From contig JASLMY010000039.1 of NCBI GenBank assembly GCA_030746295.1, positions 1 through 25,707 of the forward strand: DNA of 25,707 nucleotides, read 5' to 3'. The notes under the pieces are model-generated. The model ran no database searches. It was not told the DNA's origin and was given only the letters and a program-made list of their open reading frames with translations. The position numbers and the translations under genes are program-made. Shown one piece after another: positions 14,400-23,110 of this stretch (positions are counted from its first letter, which is position 1; every line of letters begins with the position of its first letter). Origin of the DNA: Alphaproteobacteria bacterium (GTDB lineage Bacteria; Pseudomonadota; Alphaproteobacteria; GCA-2731375).

Positions 14400-15182
14400 C
14401 TATCGGCCGGTGAAGTTTGGTGCCCGCTTCTCGACGAAGGCGGCGACGCCCTCCTTGCGGTCCTCGCTGGCGAAGCAGCGGCCGTGGGCGGCGATCTCCT
14501 CGGCACGAGCGGCCTCGAAGTCGCGCTCCATCGAGGCGTTGAGGGCGTTCTTCAACTCCCTGAGCGCCACTGGGCTGTAGCCGGCCAGCGTCGATACCAA
14601 GTCGGCGGTCGCCGCCTCCAACTCATCCGGCTCGGTGAGGCGGTTGACGATGCCGAGCTGATAGGCCCGCTCGGCCGAGAAATGATCGCCCAAGAGGCAG
14701 ATCGCCCGGGCCGTGGCCGGGCCCAGCAGACGATCGAGCAGCACCGTACCGCCCATGCCGGGGAAGATACCGCGCTTGATCTCGGGATAGCCGAAGGTCG
14801 CCTTGGTCGAGGCGACGCGAATGTCGCAGGCGAGAGCGATCAGCATGCCGCCACCCAAGGCATAGCCCTGGATCGAGGCCACCAGCGGCTGCGGCATCCG
14901 GCGCATGGTGTCGTGGAAGCGCATGCCGTTCCAGCCGCGGGTCTCGGCCGTGGCTCGGTCCATCTCGTTCATCTGCTTTAGGTCGGCGCCGGCGACGAAG
15001 GCCTTCTCGCCGGCCCCCTTGAGGACCACGACCCGAACCCCGTTGGTCTCCGCTGTCTCGTCCATGACCGCCTGCAACTCGGCGAAGACCTCGGACGAAA
15101 GCGCGTTCAGCACCTCCGGGCGATTGATGGTGACGGTCCGGACCGGACCGTCGGTCTCGACCAACAGGGTCTGGTAGCTCAT
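14400..15182 (-). CDS. Enoyl-CoA hydratase/isomerase family protein
   Basis: A 260-residue crotonase-family enzyme that hydrates an enoyl-CoA double bond, or a related reaction on an acyl-CoA thioester. The N-terminal VRTVTINRPEVLNALSSEV is the family opening. The first oxyanion-hole segment is AFVAGADLKQM (about residue 65) and the second is IQGYALGGGMLIALACDIRVAS. The segment FGYPEIKRGIFPGMGGT carries a Glu at the position of a catalytic glutamate. The length is normal. The ATG at 15182 follows AAAGGGA; an ATG at 15209 is possible but would add an arginine/lysine-rich stub. It is the third gene of a run with the carboxyltransferase and the SDR enzyme (28 bp gap to the latter), so it probably acts in the same acyl-CoA route. 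Confidence 0.92.
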   Translation of the reverse strand: MSYQTLLVETDGPVRTVTINRPEVLNALSSEVFAELQAVMDETAETNGVRVVVLKGAGEKAFVAGADLKQMNEMDRATAETRGWNGMRFHDTMRRMPQPLVASIQGYALGGGMLIALACDIRVASTKATFGYPEIKRGIFPGMGGTVLLDRLLGPATARAICLLGDHFSAERAYQLGIVNRLTEPDELEAATADLVSTLAGYSPVALRELKNALNASMERDFEAARAEEIAAHGRCFASEDRKEGVAAFVEKRAPNFTGR

Positions 15183-15210
15183 GGTGTCCCTTTCCTTTCT
15201 CTCCATGGCC

Positions 15211-15966
15211 TCAGGTCGCCAGATAGCCACCGTCGACCGGCAGCATGGCGCCGGTAACGTATGCCGACAGCTCGGAGACCAGGAACACGACCGGCCCCAC
15301 CAGGTCCTCGGGCTCGCCGACACGGCCCATCGGCACGCGGGTGAGAAACCGTTCCAACGTTTGCGGGCTCGACCGCGTGATCTCGGTCATCGCCGTGGCA
15401 ATGATGCCGGGCGCGATGGCATTGACCCGAACCCCGTCCGGCGCCAGCTCGGTCGCGAAGGCCTTGGTCATCAGCAGGATCGCCCCCTTGCTGGCGGCAT
15501 AGGCGGCCGATTCCGCCCCGGCGACGAAAGATCGGATCGAGCCGATGTTGACCACCCGCCCGCCCGTCGCCCGCAAGTCCTCGAGGCAGGCCATGGTCAT
15601 GTTCTTGGTACCGTCCAGGTTGACGTCGAGAGTCCGGCGCCACTGGTCCTCGAACTCGGCATCCAGGATCTTGTCCCGGTAGAGGATGCCGGCGTTGTTG
15701 ACCAGGATGCTGGCCGGCCCCAGCTCGGACCGCACCGCCGCGGCCACGCTGCCGCAAGCGGCGCGGTCGGTGACGTCCAGCGGCCAAGCCCTGGCCCGCC
15801 CGCCCGCCGCCTCGATCACCGCCGCGACCTCGGCCGCGGTCTCTTCATTGACGTCAGTCACCGCGACGACGGCGCCATGGCGGGCCAGGCCCTCGGCGAT
15901 CGCCCGGCCGTTGCCCTGCCCCGCCCCGGTGACGACGGCGACATCGCCCTTCAACAACTCCTGCAT
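15211..15966 (-). CDS. Short-chain dehydrogenase/reductase (FabG/3-hydroxyacyl-CoA-dehydrogenase-like)
   Basis: A 251-residue classical SDR. The nucleotide-binding motif is TGAGQGNG (13-20), with DVNEETA after strand 2 (the Asp favours NAD over NADP), an NNAG motif near residue 88, a catalytic Ser in NIGSIRSF, and YAASK for the Tyr/Lys pair. The PVDGGYLAT ending is typical. It would oxidise or reduce a hydroxyl/keto group, most likely on an acyl-CoA or related intermediate given the hydratase 28 bp downstream and carboxyltransferase 23 bp upstream. The ATG at 15966 has AGGAGAGG upstream; a TTG codon just before it is not needed. Confidence 0.92.
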   Translation of the reverse strand: MQELLKGDVAVVTGAGQGNGRAIAEGLARHGAVVAVTDVNEETAAEVAAVIEAAGGRARAWPLDVTDRAACGSVAAAVRSELGPASILVNNAGILYRDKILDAEFEDQWRRTLDVNLDGTKNMTMACLEDLRATGGRVVNIGSIRSFVAGAESAAYAASKGAILLMTKAFATELAPDGVRVNAIAPGIIATAMTEITRSSPQTLERFLTRVPMGRVGEPEDLVGPVVFLVSELSAYVTGAMLPVDGGYLAT

Positions 15967-15989
15967 CAAAATCCTCTCCTTGCTGCGCC

Positions 15990-17519
15990 CTAGAATGTCG
16001 TCGGCCAGGTCCGCATCTTGTGCTCGCCGACGCCGCCCGTCAGGCGGCGCTCGTGCTTCTCCAGCATCGCCTTCAGCCAGTCGCGGGTCTCGCGCGGGTC
16101 GAGCACCGTCTGGGCCCGGTAGCTGGCGGCCAAGTCATAGGCGTCGGTGTCGCGGGCGAGCTCCCGGGCCAGCTCGGCGTAGCGCTCGGGATCGTCCTCG
16201 GGCCGGATCCGGTAGACCACGTTGACCCCCACTTCGGGGTCCATGAAGGAAATGTCGGCGGTGAACCAAGCCGCCATCTCGTCGGAAACACCGGCGCCCA
16301 TGTTGAGGTGCGCCTGGCCGTAAGACTTGCGCATGATGACCGACAGCTTCGGCACCGTCGCCATGTGCAGGGCCTGCATGTAGTTCATGATCTTGCCGGG
16401 CAGCTTCAGCCGCTCGCCCACCGTGCCGACGAGGAAGCCCGGCGTGTCGGCGAAGGTGATGATCGGCAGGTTGAAGCTGTCGGCCAGCACGATCAGGTTG
16501 ATCGCCTTGTCGCAGGCATCGGCGTCCAGCGCCCCGCCCTTGAACATCGGGTTGGTGGCGATGACGGCGACGGCACGGCCGTCGATGCGGGCGAGCCCGG
16601 TGGAGATCACGCGCGAGTAGCGTTCCTTGATCGGAAAGAACGAGTCCCGGTCGACGATGAGGCCGACCATCTTGCGGACGTCGTAGACCTTGGCCCGGCT
16701 TTCGGGCAGCAGCTCCAAGATGCGCTCGGCCTCCGTCCCGGAGCCCTCGGACACGGGTACCCGGGGCGGCGCCTCGTTGCAGTGCGAGGGCAGATAGCTC
16801 AGGAAGCGCTTGAGGGCGTCCATTGCCTCTTCATCGGTGTCGACCGCCTGGTCGACCTGGCCTGTGACCTCGGTCTGCATGCGCCAACCGCCGAGATCCT
16901 CGGGGTCCTCGTCCTCGGCGATCGCCACTTGCGTTACGTTGACGGACGAGACCGCCATCACCGCCCCCTTGCGCATCACCGTGAAGTCTGAGGTGACGCT
17001 GCGCCAGGTGCCGCCACCATAGGATTGGCCCAGGACGGCGGCGGCCTGCGGCACGGTGCGGTCGCGGCCGAGCCGGTAGTACTCGCCGGTCTTGTGAATG
17101 CCCGTGGCGCCCATGACGTCCGGCATGCGGGCGCCCGAGCACTCGTTCAGCATGATGAGGGGGATAGCGCTCCGGACCGCGGTGTCGACCGAGTCCTTCA
17201 TCTTCAGGCCGGCGATCTCGGCCGAGGAGGCGCCCATCGCCGAGAAGTCGGCAGCATGAACCAGGACCGGCCGGCCGTCGATCCGGCCGAAGCCGTCGAC
17301 GGTGCCGTCACACGGCACCCGGTTGTGATCCTCGGGCCGGGCCGACAGGGCGAGCAGGCCCGATTCCTCGAAGCTGTCGGCGTCGAGCAGGTAATCGAGC
17401 CGTTGGCGCACGTTCAGGATGCCGGCCTCGGCCCATGCCTTCAGCCGCCGCTCCGATCCCATGGCCCGCGCCACCTGGCGCCGGCGCGCCAACTCGGCGA
17501 TTTCTGCTTCGAACGCCAT
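15990..17519 (-). CDS. Acyl-CoA carboxylase carboxyltransferase (beta) subunit
   Basis: A 509-residue carboxyltransferase of the propionyl-/methylcrotonyl-CoA carboxylase beta type (COG4799). It moves CO2 between biotin and an acyl-CoA. Two tandem crotonase-like halves are visible: the N half has AADFSAMGASSAEI and LNECSGARMPDVMGATG, and the C half has RIDGRAVAVIATNPMFKGGA, ADTPGFLVGTVGE (with KIMNYMQAL) and RKSYGQAHLNMG. The start ATG at 17519 follows GGGAGCAGG. No biotin carboxylase or biotin carrier gene lies within the window, so either these come from elsewhere or the protein is a decarboxylase-type subunit. It is the first gene of the run with the SDR and hydratase genes, and is divergent from the nucleoside transporter gene. 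Confidence 0.9.
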   Translation of the reverse strand: MAFEAEIAELARRRQVARAMGSERRLKAWAEAGILNVRQRLDYLLDADSFEESGLLALSARPEDHNRVPCDGTVDGFGRIDGRPVLVHAADFSAMGASSAEIAGLKMKDSVDTAVRSAIPLIMLNECSGARMPDVMGATGIHKTGEYYRLGRDRTVPQAAAVLGQSYGGGTWRSVTSDFTVMRKGAVMAVSSVNVTQVAIAEDEDPEDLGGWRMQTEVTGQVDQAVDTDEEAMDALKRFLSYLPSHCNEAPPRVPVSEGSGTEAERILELLPESRAKVYDVRKMVGLIVDRDSFFPIKERYSRVISTGLARIDGRAVAVIATNPMFKGGALDADACDKAINLIVLADSFNLPIITFADTPGFLVGTVGERLKLPGKIMNYMQALHMATVPKLSVIMRKSYGQAHLNMGAGVSDEMAAWFTADISFMDPEVGVNVVYRIRPEDDPERYAELARELARDTDAYDLAASYRAQTVLDPRETRDWLKAMLEKHERRLTGGVGEHKMRTWPTTF

Positions 17520-17662
17520 GGTCCTGCTCCCTTCCTCGACCGCCTCGCTTGCTGGCCCCGACTGTGACGCAAAGCCGATCCGAGGCCAAGCCGGCGCCGT
17601 TGCGCGATCCCGCCGCGACACGCATGATCGGGCGGCGGCAAGCGTTGGGGGTGCCGACAGGA

Positions 17663-18913
17663 ATGGATCAACTGCAAAGCGCCTTCGGCCTCGTCGTCCT
17701 GCTGGGGATCGCCTGGGGGCTGAGCGAGAACCGCCGCGACAAACGCCACCTTAGAATTGCCCTCGCCGGCCTTGGCGTGCAGCTCGTGCTGGCCCTGTTG
17801 TTGTTGAAGGTGCCGCCGGTTGGCCGCGCCTTCGAGGCCTTGAACGACCTCGTGATCGCGCTGCAGACGGCAAGCGAGGCCGGCTCTTCCTTCGTCTTCG
17901 GCTTTCTCGGCGGCGGCCCGCTCCCCTACGAGGAGACCCGGCCGGGGGCCAGCTTCTCCCTCGCCTTCCGGGCCCTGCCGCTGATCCTGGTGGTGAGCGC
18001 CTTGTCGGCGCTACTGACCTATTGGCGCATCCTGCCGCTGATCGTCCGCGGCTTCGCCTTTCTGCTGCGCCGCAGCCTCGGCGTCGGCGGCGCCGTGGGT
18101 CTCGCCGCCGCCGCCAACGTCTTCGTCGGCATGGTCGAGGCGCCGCTCTTGGTCCGCCCCTATCTGGTGCGGCTCGGCCGGGCCGAGCTCTTCATGGTCA
18201 TGGTGACCGGCATGGCCACCATCGCCGGCACCGTGCTGGTGCTCTACGCCACCTTCCTGGGGCCGGTGCTACCAGACGCCGCCGGCCATCTGGTTATCGC
18301 CTCGATTATCAGCGCGCCGGCTGCCATCACGATCGCCAAGCTGATGGTGCCCGGTGCCGCGAGCGAGGCCGCGACCGAGGCCGAGTTCGCCCCCGACCCC
18401 GACACCACCAGCGCCATGGACGCTGTCACCCGCGGCACGGCCGCCGGCCTGCAGCTCTACCTCAACGTCGTCGCCATGCTGATCGTGCTGGTCGCCCTGG
18501 TGCAGATCGTGAACATGATCCTGGGCCTTCTGCCCGACGTGGCCGGAGAACCGCTGGCCTTGGAGCGACTGTTGGGCTGGGTGATGGCGCCGCTCGTCTG
18601 GCTGATGGGCGTGCCCTGGGCGGAGGCGCCGACGGCCGGCGCGCTGATGGGCGTCAAGACGGTGTTGAACGAGCTTCTGGCCTACCTGCAGCTCGCCAAG
18701 TTGCCTGCTGAGGCGCTGTCCGAACGGAGCCGCCTGATCATGACCTATGCGATCTGCGGTTTCGCCAATTTCGGCAGCCTCGGCATCCTGATCGGCGGCC
18801 TCGCTACCATGGTGCCCGAGCGCCGGGCCGAGATCGTTGCGCTCGGCTTCAAGAGCATCGTCGCCGGCACGCTCGCCACGATGTGCACCGGCGCCGTCGT
18901 CGGAATTCTATGA
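17663..18913 (+). CDS. NupC-family concentrative nucleoside transporter
   Basis: A 416-residue inner-membrane transporter that takes up nucleosides with H+ or Na+. The family order is clear: an N-terminal span ending in a GLSENRR loop, GSSFVFGFLGGGPLPY, a span with LPLILVVSALSALLTYWRI, the NVFVGMVEAPLLVRPYL motif, MVMVTGMATIAGTVL, then GVKTVLNELLAYLQL and CGFANFGSLGILIGGL near the end. About eight to ten membrane segments are evident. The ATG at 17663 fits homologous starts (short N-terminus before the first span), although an ATG at 17624 is in frame. It is divergent from the carboxyltransferase gene and overlaps the next gene tail to tail by 6 bases. Confidence 0.9.
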   Translation: MDQLQSAFGLVVLLGIAWGLSENRRDKRHLRIALAGLGVQLVLALLLLKVPPVGRAFEALNDLVIALQTASEAGSSFVFGFLGGGPLPYEETRPGASFSLAFRALPLILVVSALSALLTYWRILPLIVRGFAFLLRRSLGVGGAVGLAAAANVFVGMVEAPLLVRPYLVRLGRAELFMVMVTGMATIAGTVLVLYATFLGPVLPDAAGHLVIASIISAPAAITIAKLMVPGAASEAATEAEFAPDPDTTSAMDAVTRGTAAGLQLYLNVVAMLIVLVALVQIVNMILGLLPDVAGEPLALERLLGWVMAPLVWLMGVPWAEAPTAGALMGVKTVLNELLAYLQLAKLPAEALSERSRLIMTYAICGFANFGSLGILIGGLATMVPERRAEIVALGFKSIVAGTLATMCTGAVVGIL

Positions 18914-19129
18914 GGCGTCGTCGTCGAGGTACTTGCGCTTCATCCGGCCGACTAGGCGCCCCGCCTCGCGGGCCGGGTCGGGGGCATTGTGGATCGCCTT
19001 GGCCTCGGCCATCGCCTTTTTCAGCACCGGTTTGGCGCGGTGCGCCATCTCGCCCGCCTTGGCCTGAGCCTCGGGGTCGGTGGCAAGCCGCCGGGCGGCC
19101 CGATAGAGGAGCGTCTTCCAAACCGTCAT
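18908..19129 (-). CDS. Small basic protein of unknown function (73 residues)
   Basis: I do not recognise a named family. The sequence is helical in character and rich in Ala, Arg and Lys: TVWKTLLYRAARRLATDPEA, KAGEMAHRAKPVLKKAMAEA, PAREAGRLVGRMKRKYLDDD. Small alphaproteobacterial proteins with such MxxWKxLLxRAxRxLAxDPE starts are common and uncharacterised. The start ATG at 19129 suits the reading; the stop overlaps the transporter stop by 6 bases, convergently. No signal peptide or full membrane span. Confidence 0.6.
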   Translation of the reverse strand: MTVWKTLLYRAARRLATDPEAQAKAGEMAHRAKPVLKKAMAEAKAIHNAPDPAREAGRLVGRMKRKYLDDDAS

Positions 19130-19238
19130 GGCCCCATCCTAACGCAAGGTGCCGGTTGTGGGCCATGTCTGCTCTTGCCGCCGCCGCCATTGGTGCGACA
19201 TATGCCGGCAGGGATCATTTGCGAGGGGAGTGCCCGCC

Positions 19239-20306
19239 ATGTGGCCCAGAACCGACCTGATCGAGCTGTTGGGCATCAGCCATCCGATCGTGCAGGCGCC
19301 GATGGCGGGTGGGCCGACGACGCCAGCCCTGGCGGCCGCGGTCTCGAACGCGGGCGGCCTCGGCTCGCTCGGCTGCGCCGGGCTGTCGCTGGAACGGCTG
19401 CGCGAGCAGGGCGAGGCCACGCGCACCGCCACCAACCGTCCCTTCAACCTGAACTTCTTCTGCCACCAGGAAGTAGCAGCGCCCGCCGACGACGCGGCGG
19501 CAATGCGCGAGTTGTTGTCGGGTTACTACAACGAGCTGTCGTTGCCTGAGCAGCCGGCCCTCATCTCGCCCATGCCGGCCTTCGACGAAGCGATGTTGGA
19601 GGTGGTCTTGGAGGTCAAGCCAGGCGTCGTCAGCTTCCACTACGGGCTGCCCGAGGCGGCGATGGTGGAGCGATTGAAGGCAGCCGACATCCTGCTCCTC
19701 TGCTCGGCCACCACCGTGGCCGAGGCGAAGTCGCTGCAGGCCGCCGGCATCGACGCCGTCGTCGCCCAAGGCTACGAGGCGGGCGGCCATCGCGGCACCT
19801 TCGCCGAGCCCTACGAGGCCGGAGAGATCGGCACCTTCGCGCTGGTGCCGCAAATCGCCGACGCGGTCTCGCTGCCGGTGATCGCCGCCGGCGGCGTCGC
19901 CGACGGTCGCGGCATCGCCGCTGCCTTCGCGCTGGGCGCTAGCGGCGTGCAGCCGGGCACCGCCTTCCTCTCCTGCCCCGAGGCCGGAACCCACCCGCTC
20001 TACCGCGAGGCGCTGGCCACGGCGCGGGACGACTCGACCCGTTTGACGCGCGCCTTCTCGGGCCGCCCGGCGCGGGCGCTCCGCAACCGCTTCGTCGACG
20101 AGTTGGCACTGCACCAGGGCGCCGCGGCACCTTTCCCCCAACAGCGGGCCTTGACCGGGCCGCTCGCCGCCAAGGCGCAGGCCGAGGGATCGAGCGACTT
20201 CTCGACCCTCTGGTCCGGTCAAGCCGTCGCCCTCAACCGCGGCCTGCCGGCAGCCGAGCTGATCGAGGTCATGGTCAGCGAGGCGCAAGCGATTCTCAGT
20301 CCTTAG
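19239..20306 (+). CDS. Nitronate monooxygenase family protein (FMN-dependent)
   Basis: A 355-residue TIM-barrel flavoprotein of the 2-nitropropane dioxygenase / nitronate monooxygenase family, which oxidises nitronates or acts as an NADH:quinone reductase. Motifs are HPIVQAPMAGGPTTPALAAAVSNAGGLGSLG at the start, VSFHYGLP, the FMN-phosphate-region GYEAGGHRG (His close to the usual catalytic position) and AAGGVADGRGIAAAFALGA with GVQPGTAFLSCPE. The ATG at 19239 follows GAGGGGAG with 9-base spacing; the frame is open upstream to 19149. A 73-bp gap separates it from the thioesterase gene on the same strand. Propionate-3-nitronate is the usual substrate for the class I branch, but that is not established here. 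Confidence 0.9.
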   Translation: MWPRTDLIELLGISHPIVQAPMAGGPTTPALAAAVSNAGGLGSLGCAGLSLERLREQGEATRTATNRPFNLNFFCHQEVAAPADDAAAMRELLSGYYNELSLPEQPALISPMPAFDEAMLEVVLEVKPGVVSFHYGLPEAAMVERLKAADILLLCSATTVAEAKSLQAAGIDAVVAQGYEAGGHRGTFAEPYEAGEIGTFALVPQIADAVSLPVIAAGGVADGRGIAAAFALGASGVQPGTAFLSCPEAGTHPLYREALATARDDSTRLTRAFSGRPARALRNRFVDELALHQGAAAPFPQQRALTGPLAAKAQAEGSSDFSTLWSGQAVALNRGLPAAELIEVMVSEAQAILSP

Positions 20307-20379
20307 GCCGGGCTTGGCGCCACCGAAGGCTCGGGTTAGAACGGTCGCCCCGACCACGCTTCAGCGAGCCCGCCGCCCC

Positions 20380-20823
20380 ATGAATGACAGCCTCCCGCCC
20401 GGCTTCATCAACCACGGCGCCGATCCCGGCAGCAACTTCGCCCGCGGCCTGGGCTTCACCGTCATCGGGCGCGAGCCCGGCAGCGCCACCATCGCGGTCG
20501 AGGTGACGGACCGGCTGACCCATGCCGGCGGCTCGGGCCATGGCGGCCTGGTGGCGGCCCTTCTGGACGTCACGCTCTCGACAGCGGCAGCGGTGCCGAG
20601 AACGGCAGATCAGAGGCCCGATCTCTTTTCCGTCACCCTTTCGCTGACCACCAGCTTCATCGCCCCCGCACCCCGGGGGCGGCTCGTCTGCGAAGGCTGG
20701 CAGACTGGCGGCGGGCGCAAGACGATCTTTTGCGAGGGTCGGGTCACAGGCACCGGCGATACCCTGGTGGCGACGGCACAAGGCGTCTTCCGCCTAGTCC
20801 CCTGGCCCGAGGGCGGCGGGTGA
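20380..20823 (+). CDS. PaaI-family acyl-CoA thioesterase (hotdog fold)
   Basis: A 147-residue hotdog-fold protein that likely hydrolyses acyl- or aryl-CoA thioesters. The family mark is THAGGSGHGGLVAALLDVTLS, the HGG-containing central helix, preceded by a strand (ATIAVEVTDRL) and followed by SVTLSLTTSFIAPAPRGRLVCEG. The usual catalytic acid corresponds to the Asp in LLDVT. The start ATG at 20380 is the first in frame and the ribosome site is weak. It lies between the nitronate monooxygenase gene and the alcohol dehydrogenase, same strand. Confidence 0.88.
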   Translation: MNDSLPPGFINHGADPGSNFARGLGFTVIGREPGSATIAVEVTDRLTHAGGSGHGGLVAALLDVTLSTAAAVPRTADQRPDLFSVTLSLTTSFIAPAPRGRLVCEGWQTGGGRKTIFCEGRVTGTGDTLVATAQGVFRLVPWPEGGG

Positions 20824-20850
20824 GTGCGGTGGCGAGGCCGCCATCAGCCC

Positions 20851-20859
20851 TGTTATAAC
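20851..20859 (+). promoter_or_regulatory. Extended -10 promoter for the alcohol dehydrogenase gene
   Basis: TGTTATAAC is an extended -10 element: TG, one base, then TATAAC with 5 of 6 matches to the consensus. It is 33 bases upstream of the ATG at 20892. No good -35 lies 17 bases further up, as is usual for extended -10 promoters. Confidence 0.4.
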
Positions 20860-20891
20860 GAAGCCAATACGACAGCCGTGAGGAGAGCACG

Positions 20892-21941
20892 ATGCGGAGC
20901 TTCCAGATCACCAAATACGCCGAGCCGCTGGAGGCGATGGACCGCGACCCGCCGACCCCCGCGGGCGACGAAATCCTGCTCCGCATCACCGCCAGCGGCG
21001 TCTGCCACTCCGACGTCCATATCTGGGAGGGCTTCTTCGACCTCGGCGGCGGCCGCAAGGCCGACATCACCCGTGGCCGCGAGCTGCCCTTCACCATGGG
21101 GCACGAGATCGTCGGTGTGGTCGAGGCCGTGGGCGACAAGGTTTCGGGCGTCGCGGTCGGCGATGCCCGCATCGCCTATCCCTGGATCGGCTGCGGCGCG
21201 TGTCCGATCTGCGCCCGCGGCGACGAGCATATCTGCCCCAAGCCCCGCCAACTCGGCGTCCATGTCGACGGCGGCTATGCGAGCCACGTGCTGGTGCCGC
21301 ACGCCCGCTACCTCTTCGACTACGGCGACGTCGCCACCGAGCTCGCCTGCACCTACGCCTGCTCGGGCATCACCGCCTATGGTGCCCTCAACAAGGTCAA
21401 GGACCTGGCCAGCGGCGACCACTTGGTGATCGTCGGCGCCGGCGGCGTCGGCTTCGCCGGCCTGATGATCGCGCGGGCCATGATGGAGACCGAGATCACC
21501 GTCGTCGACATCGACGACGCCAAGCTGGAGGCGGCAAAGGCGGCGGGCGCCGACCACGTCATCAACCCCGGCGCCGAGGGCGCGCGCAAGCAGGTGATGG
21601 CGCTGACCGGCGGCGGTGCCGCCGTGGTCGTCGACTTCGTCGGCTCCGGCCCCTCGGCCCAGTTCGGTATGTCGTGCCTGGCCGCCAACGCCACCATGGT
21701 TGTGGTCGGCCTCTTCGGTGGCTCCTTCGACATCTCGGTGGCGATGCTGCCCTTGAAGAACATCTCGCTCCGCGGCTCGATCACCGGCAGCCTGCAGGAG
21801 ATGGCCGAGCTGATGGCGATGGTGAAGTCGGGCCAAGTCAAGCCGCTGCCCGTCACCACGCGTCCCTTGGATCAGGCCCAGGCCAGCATCGACGACCTGC
21901 GCGAGGGCAACGTCGTCGGCCGCGTCGTGCTGGTGCCCTGA
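20892..21941 (+). CDS. Zinc-dependent alcohol dehydrogenase
   Basis: A 349-residue NAD(P)-dependent zinc alcohol dehydrogenase. Catalytic-zinc ligands lie in ASGVCHSDVHIWEG (Cys37 and the following His) and the MGHEIVGVVEAVG motif. The four-cysteine structural zinc loop is intact (CGACPICARGDEHIC). The Rossmann motif VIVGAGGVGFAGLMIA is followed by DIDDAKL, whose acidic residue favours NAD. The ATG has GTGAGGAGAG directly upstream, a strong ribosome site. The insert at GFFDLGGGRKADITRGREL before MGHE is seen in a subgroup of bacterial aldehyde-forming dehydrogenases, and the substrate is unknown. It is the last plus-strand gene before the convergent oxidoreductase at 21993. Confidence 0.93.
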   Translation: MRSFQITKYAEPLEAMDRDPPTPAGDEILLRITASGVCHSDVHIWEGFFDLGGGRKADITRGRELPFTMGHEIVGVVEAVGDKVSGVAVGDARIAYPWIGCGACPICARGDEHICPKPRQLGVHVDGGYASHVLVPHARYLFDYGDVATELACTYACSGITAYGALNKVKDLASGDHLVIVGAGGVGFAGLMIARAMMETEITVVDIDDAKLEAAKAAGADHVINPGAEGARKQVMALTGGGAAVVVDFVGSGPSAQFGMSCLAANATMVVVGLFGGSFDISVAMLPLKNISLRGSITGSLQEMAELMAMVKSGQVKPLPVTTRPLDQAQASIDDLREGNVVGRVVLVP

Positions 21942-21992
21942 GCCCAACTATCGGCGACGTCGATGATCCGCCCGGCATGCGGAGGTCACAGG

Positions 21993-22970
21993 TCAGTCGT
22001 TCGTGGTGCCGCCGGCCAACTCGAGGATGAAGCGATTGGTCGCCAGGCTGTCGTGATAGTCGGAGGCCGCAAAAGGCTTCCCATCGCGGCAATGCGTGAG
22101 GAAGTGAGCAACCGCGCGCTCGAGGGACTCCCAGTACATGTCGCCGTTCCGCCCATGGTAGTCGTGGTGATACGCGAGAGGCGGCGTTACGAAATAGCCT
22201 CGCTCATCGAAGGTGTCGCGCGGGGTTCTCACGGTAATGGCGTCATCCCGGTATTCGACCACGCCATTGGTTCCAACGACCGTCACCTGGGTTACTGCCG
22301 GCGCGGCATACGACATGAACAGATTGGTGATCGTTCCGTTCTCATGCGAGAGCCACAAGTGGCTTGTGTCGAACGCGCTTCCATGGCCCGAAACGAGGGC
22401 CGGCGCGTACTGATGATGCCCGATGGCACCGAACGACACGCGTGCCATGTCGACATAGTGGATGGCCTTGGTTTCGGTAACGCCGTGCAGGTGTCGGGCC
22501 GCGTCTGCCCGCCAACTATCGGCATAGCCTTGCTTGAAGGCCAGCCCCTGACACACCGTCGCATTCATGTATAGCGGCGACCCGAGGCGGCCGTCACCGA
22601 GTGACTCGACGATCACGTCGACGAGTCGGGAATAGCGGAAATTGAAGTTGAACAGGAACCGCGCCGGATCCAGATCGAGCGCGTCCAGCTCCGCGATCGT
22701 CGATACCGGCGGCTTCTCGCACAGAACATAACCGTCGAAATCACGGGAAAGGCGCGTCAGGTATTCATAGTGGCTGGCATTCGGTGAAGCGATGATCACC
22801 GCATCCTGCGAGGTCAACGCCCCAAAATCGGTGGTGACGTTGGGTACATCCGGTTGCTTGCGGGGATGATAAACGACCTTGACGTCCGCCAGCCCGGATT
22901 GCTCCACGATGCTGATCAGACGAGCGGCATGGTTTCGGTAGCCGACCACCCCTATGCGCAGCCTAGCCAC
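21993..22970 (-). CDS. Gfo/Idh/MocA-family oxidoreductase
   Basis: A 325-residue NAD(P)-dependent sugar-type oxidoreductase. The N-terminal Rossmann fold is marked by RIGVVGYRNHAARL (the GxGxxG motif is altered to GVVGYRNHA), VIIASPNASHYEY and the family signature CEKPPVST, with the Lys that is catalytic in this family. The C-terminal alpha/beta domain carries an HYVDMARVSFG segment with a possible catalytic His. The GTG at 22970 is used because the protein begins MARLRIG there. Base composition and codon use look less GC-biased than in neighbouring genes, which hints at a different origin; this is a visual judgement. Members act on sugars, sugar nucleotides or inositols, and the right-edge neighbour is RmlD-like, but no sugar pathway is complete here. 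Confidence 0.88.
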   Translation of the reverse strand: MARLRIGVVGYRNHAARLISIVEQSGLADVKVVYHPRKQPDVPNVTTDFGALTSQDAVIIASPNASHYEYLTRLSRDFDGYVLCEKPPVSTIAELDALDLDPARFLFNFNFRYSRLVDVIVESLGDGRLGSPLYMNATVCQGLAFKQGYADSWRADAARHLHGVTETKAIHYVDMARVSFGAIGHHQYAPALVSGHGSAFDTSHLWLSHENGTITNLFMSYAAPAVTQVTVVGTNGVVEYRDDAITVRTPRDTFDERGYFVTPPLAYHHDYHGRNGDMYWESLERAVAHFLTHCRDGKPFAASDYHDSLATNRFILELAGGTTND

Positions 22971-23110
22971 GAAACGAAAGCCCGGCCTGGCTGCCGCTGT
23001 TCAAAACACATCCCGCAACGATCACACGGCTCATAGGATTATCGCGCCATTGCGGTGGGCCTTACGGATCTCTTGGAGTCTGGCGGCGCCGATTCCAGTT
23101 GCTCCAAGCA
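22971..23110 (-). other. Gap with two tiny coupled open frames, no recognised gene
   Basis: Between the frameshifted cyclase-like gene and the oxidoreductase start, the minus strand reads an ATG-ATG open frame of 27 codons (MMLGATGIGAARLQE...) that ends in CTATGA. That overlaps the ATG of a 23-codon frame (MSRVIVAGCVLNSG...) whose stop touches the oxidoreductase GTG. The tight overlaps look like translational coupling, but both peptides are too short to judge. They may be leader peptides or remnants. Confidence 0.2.
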
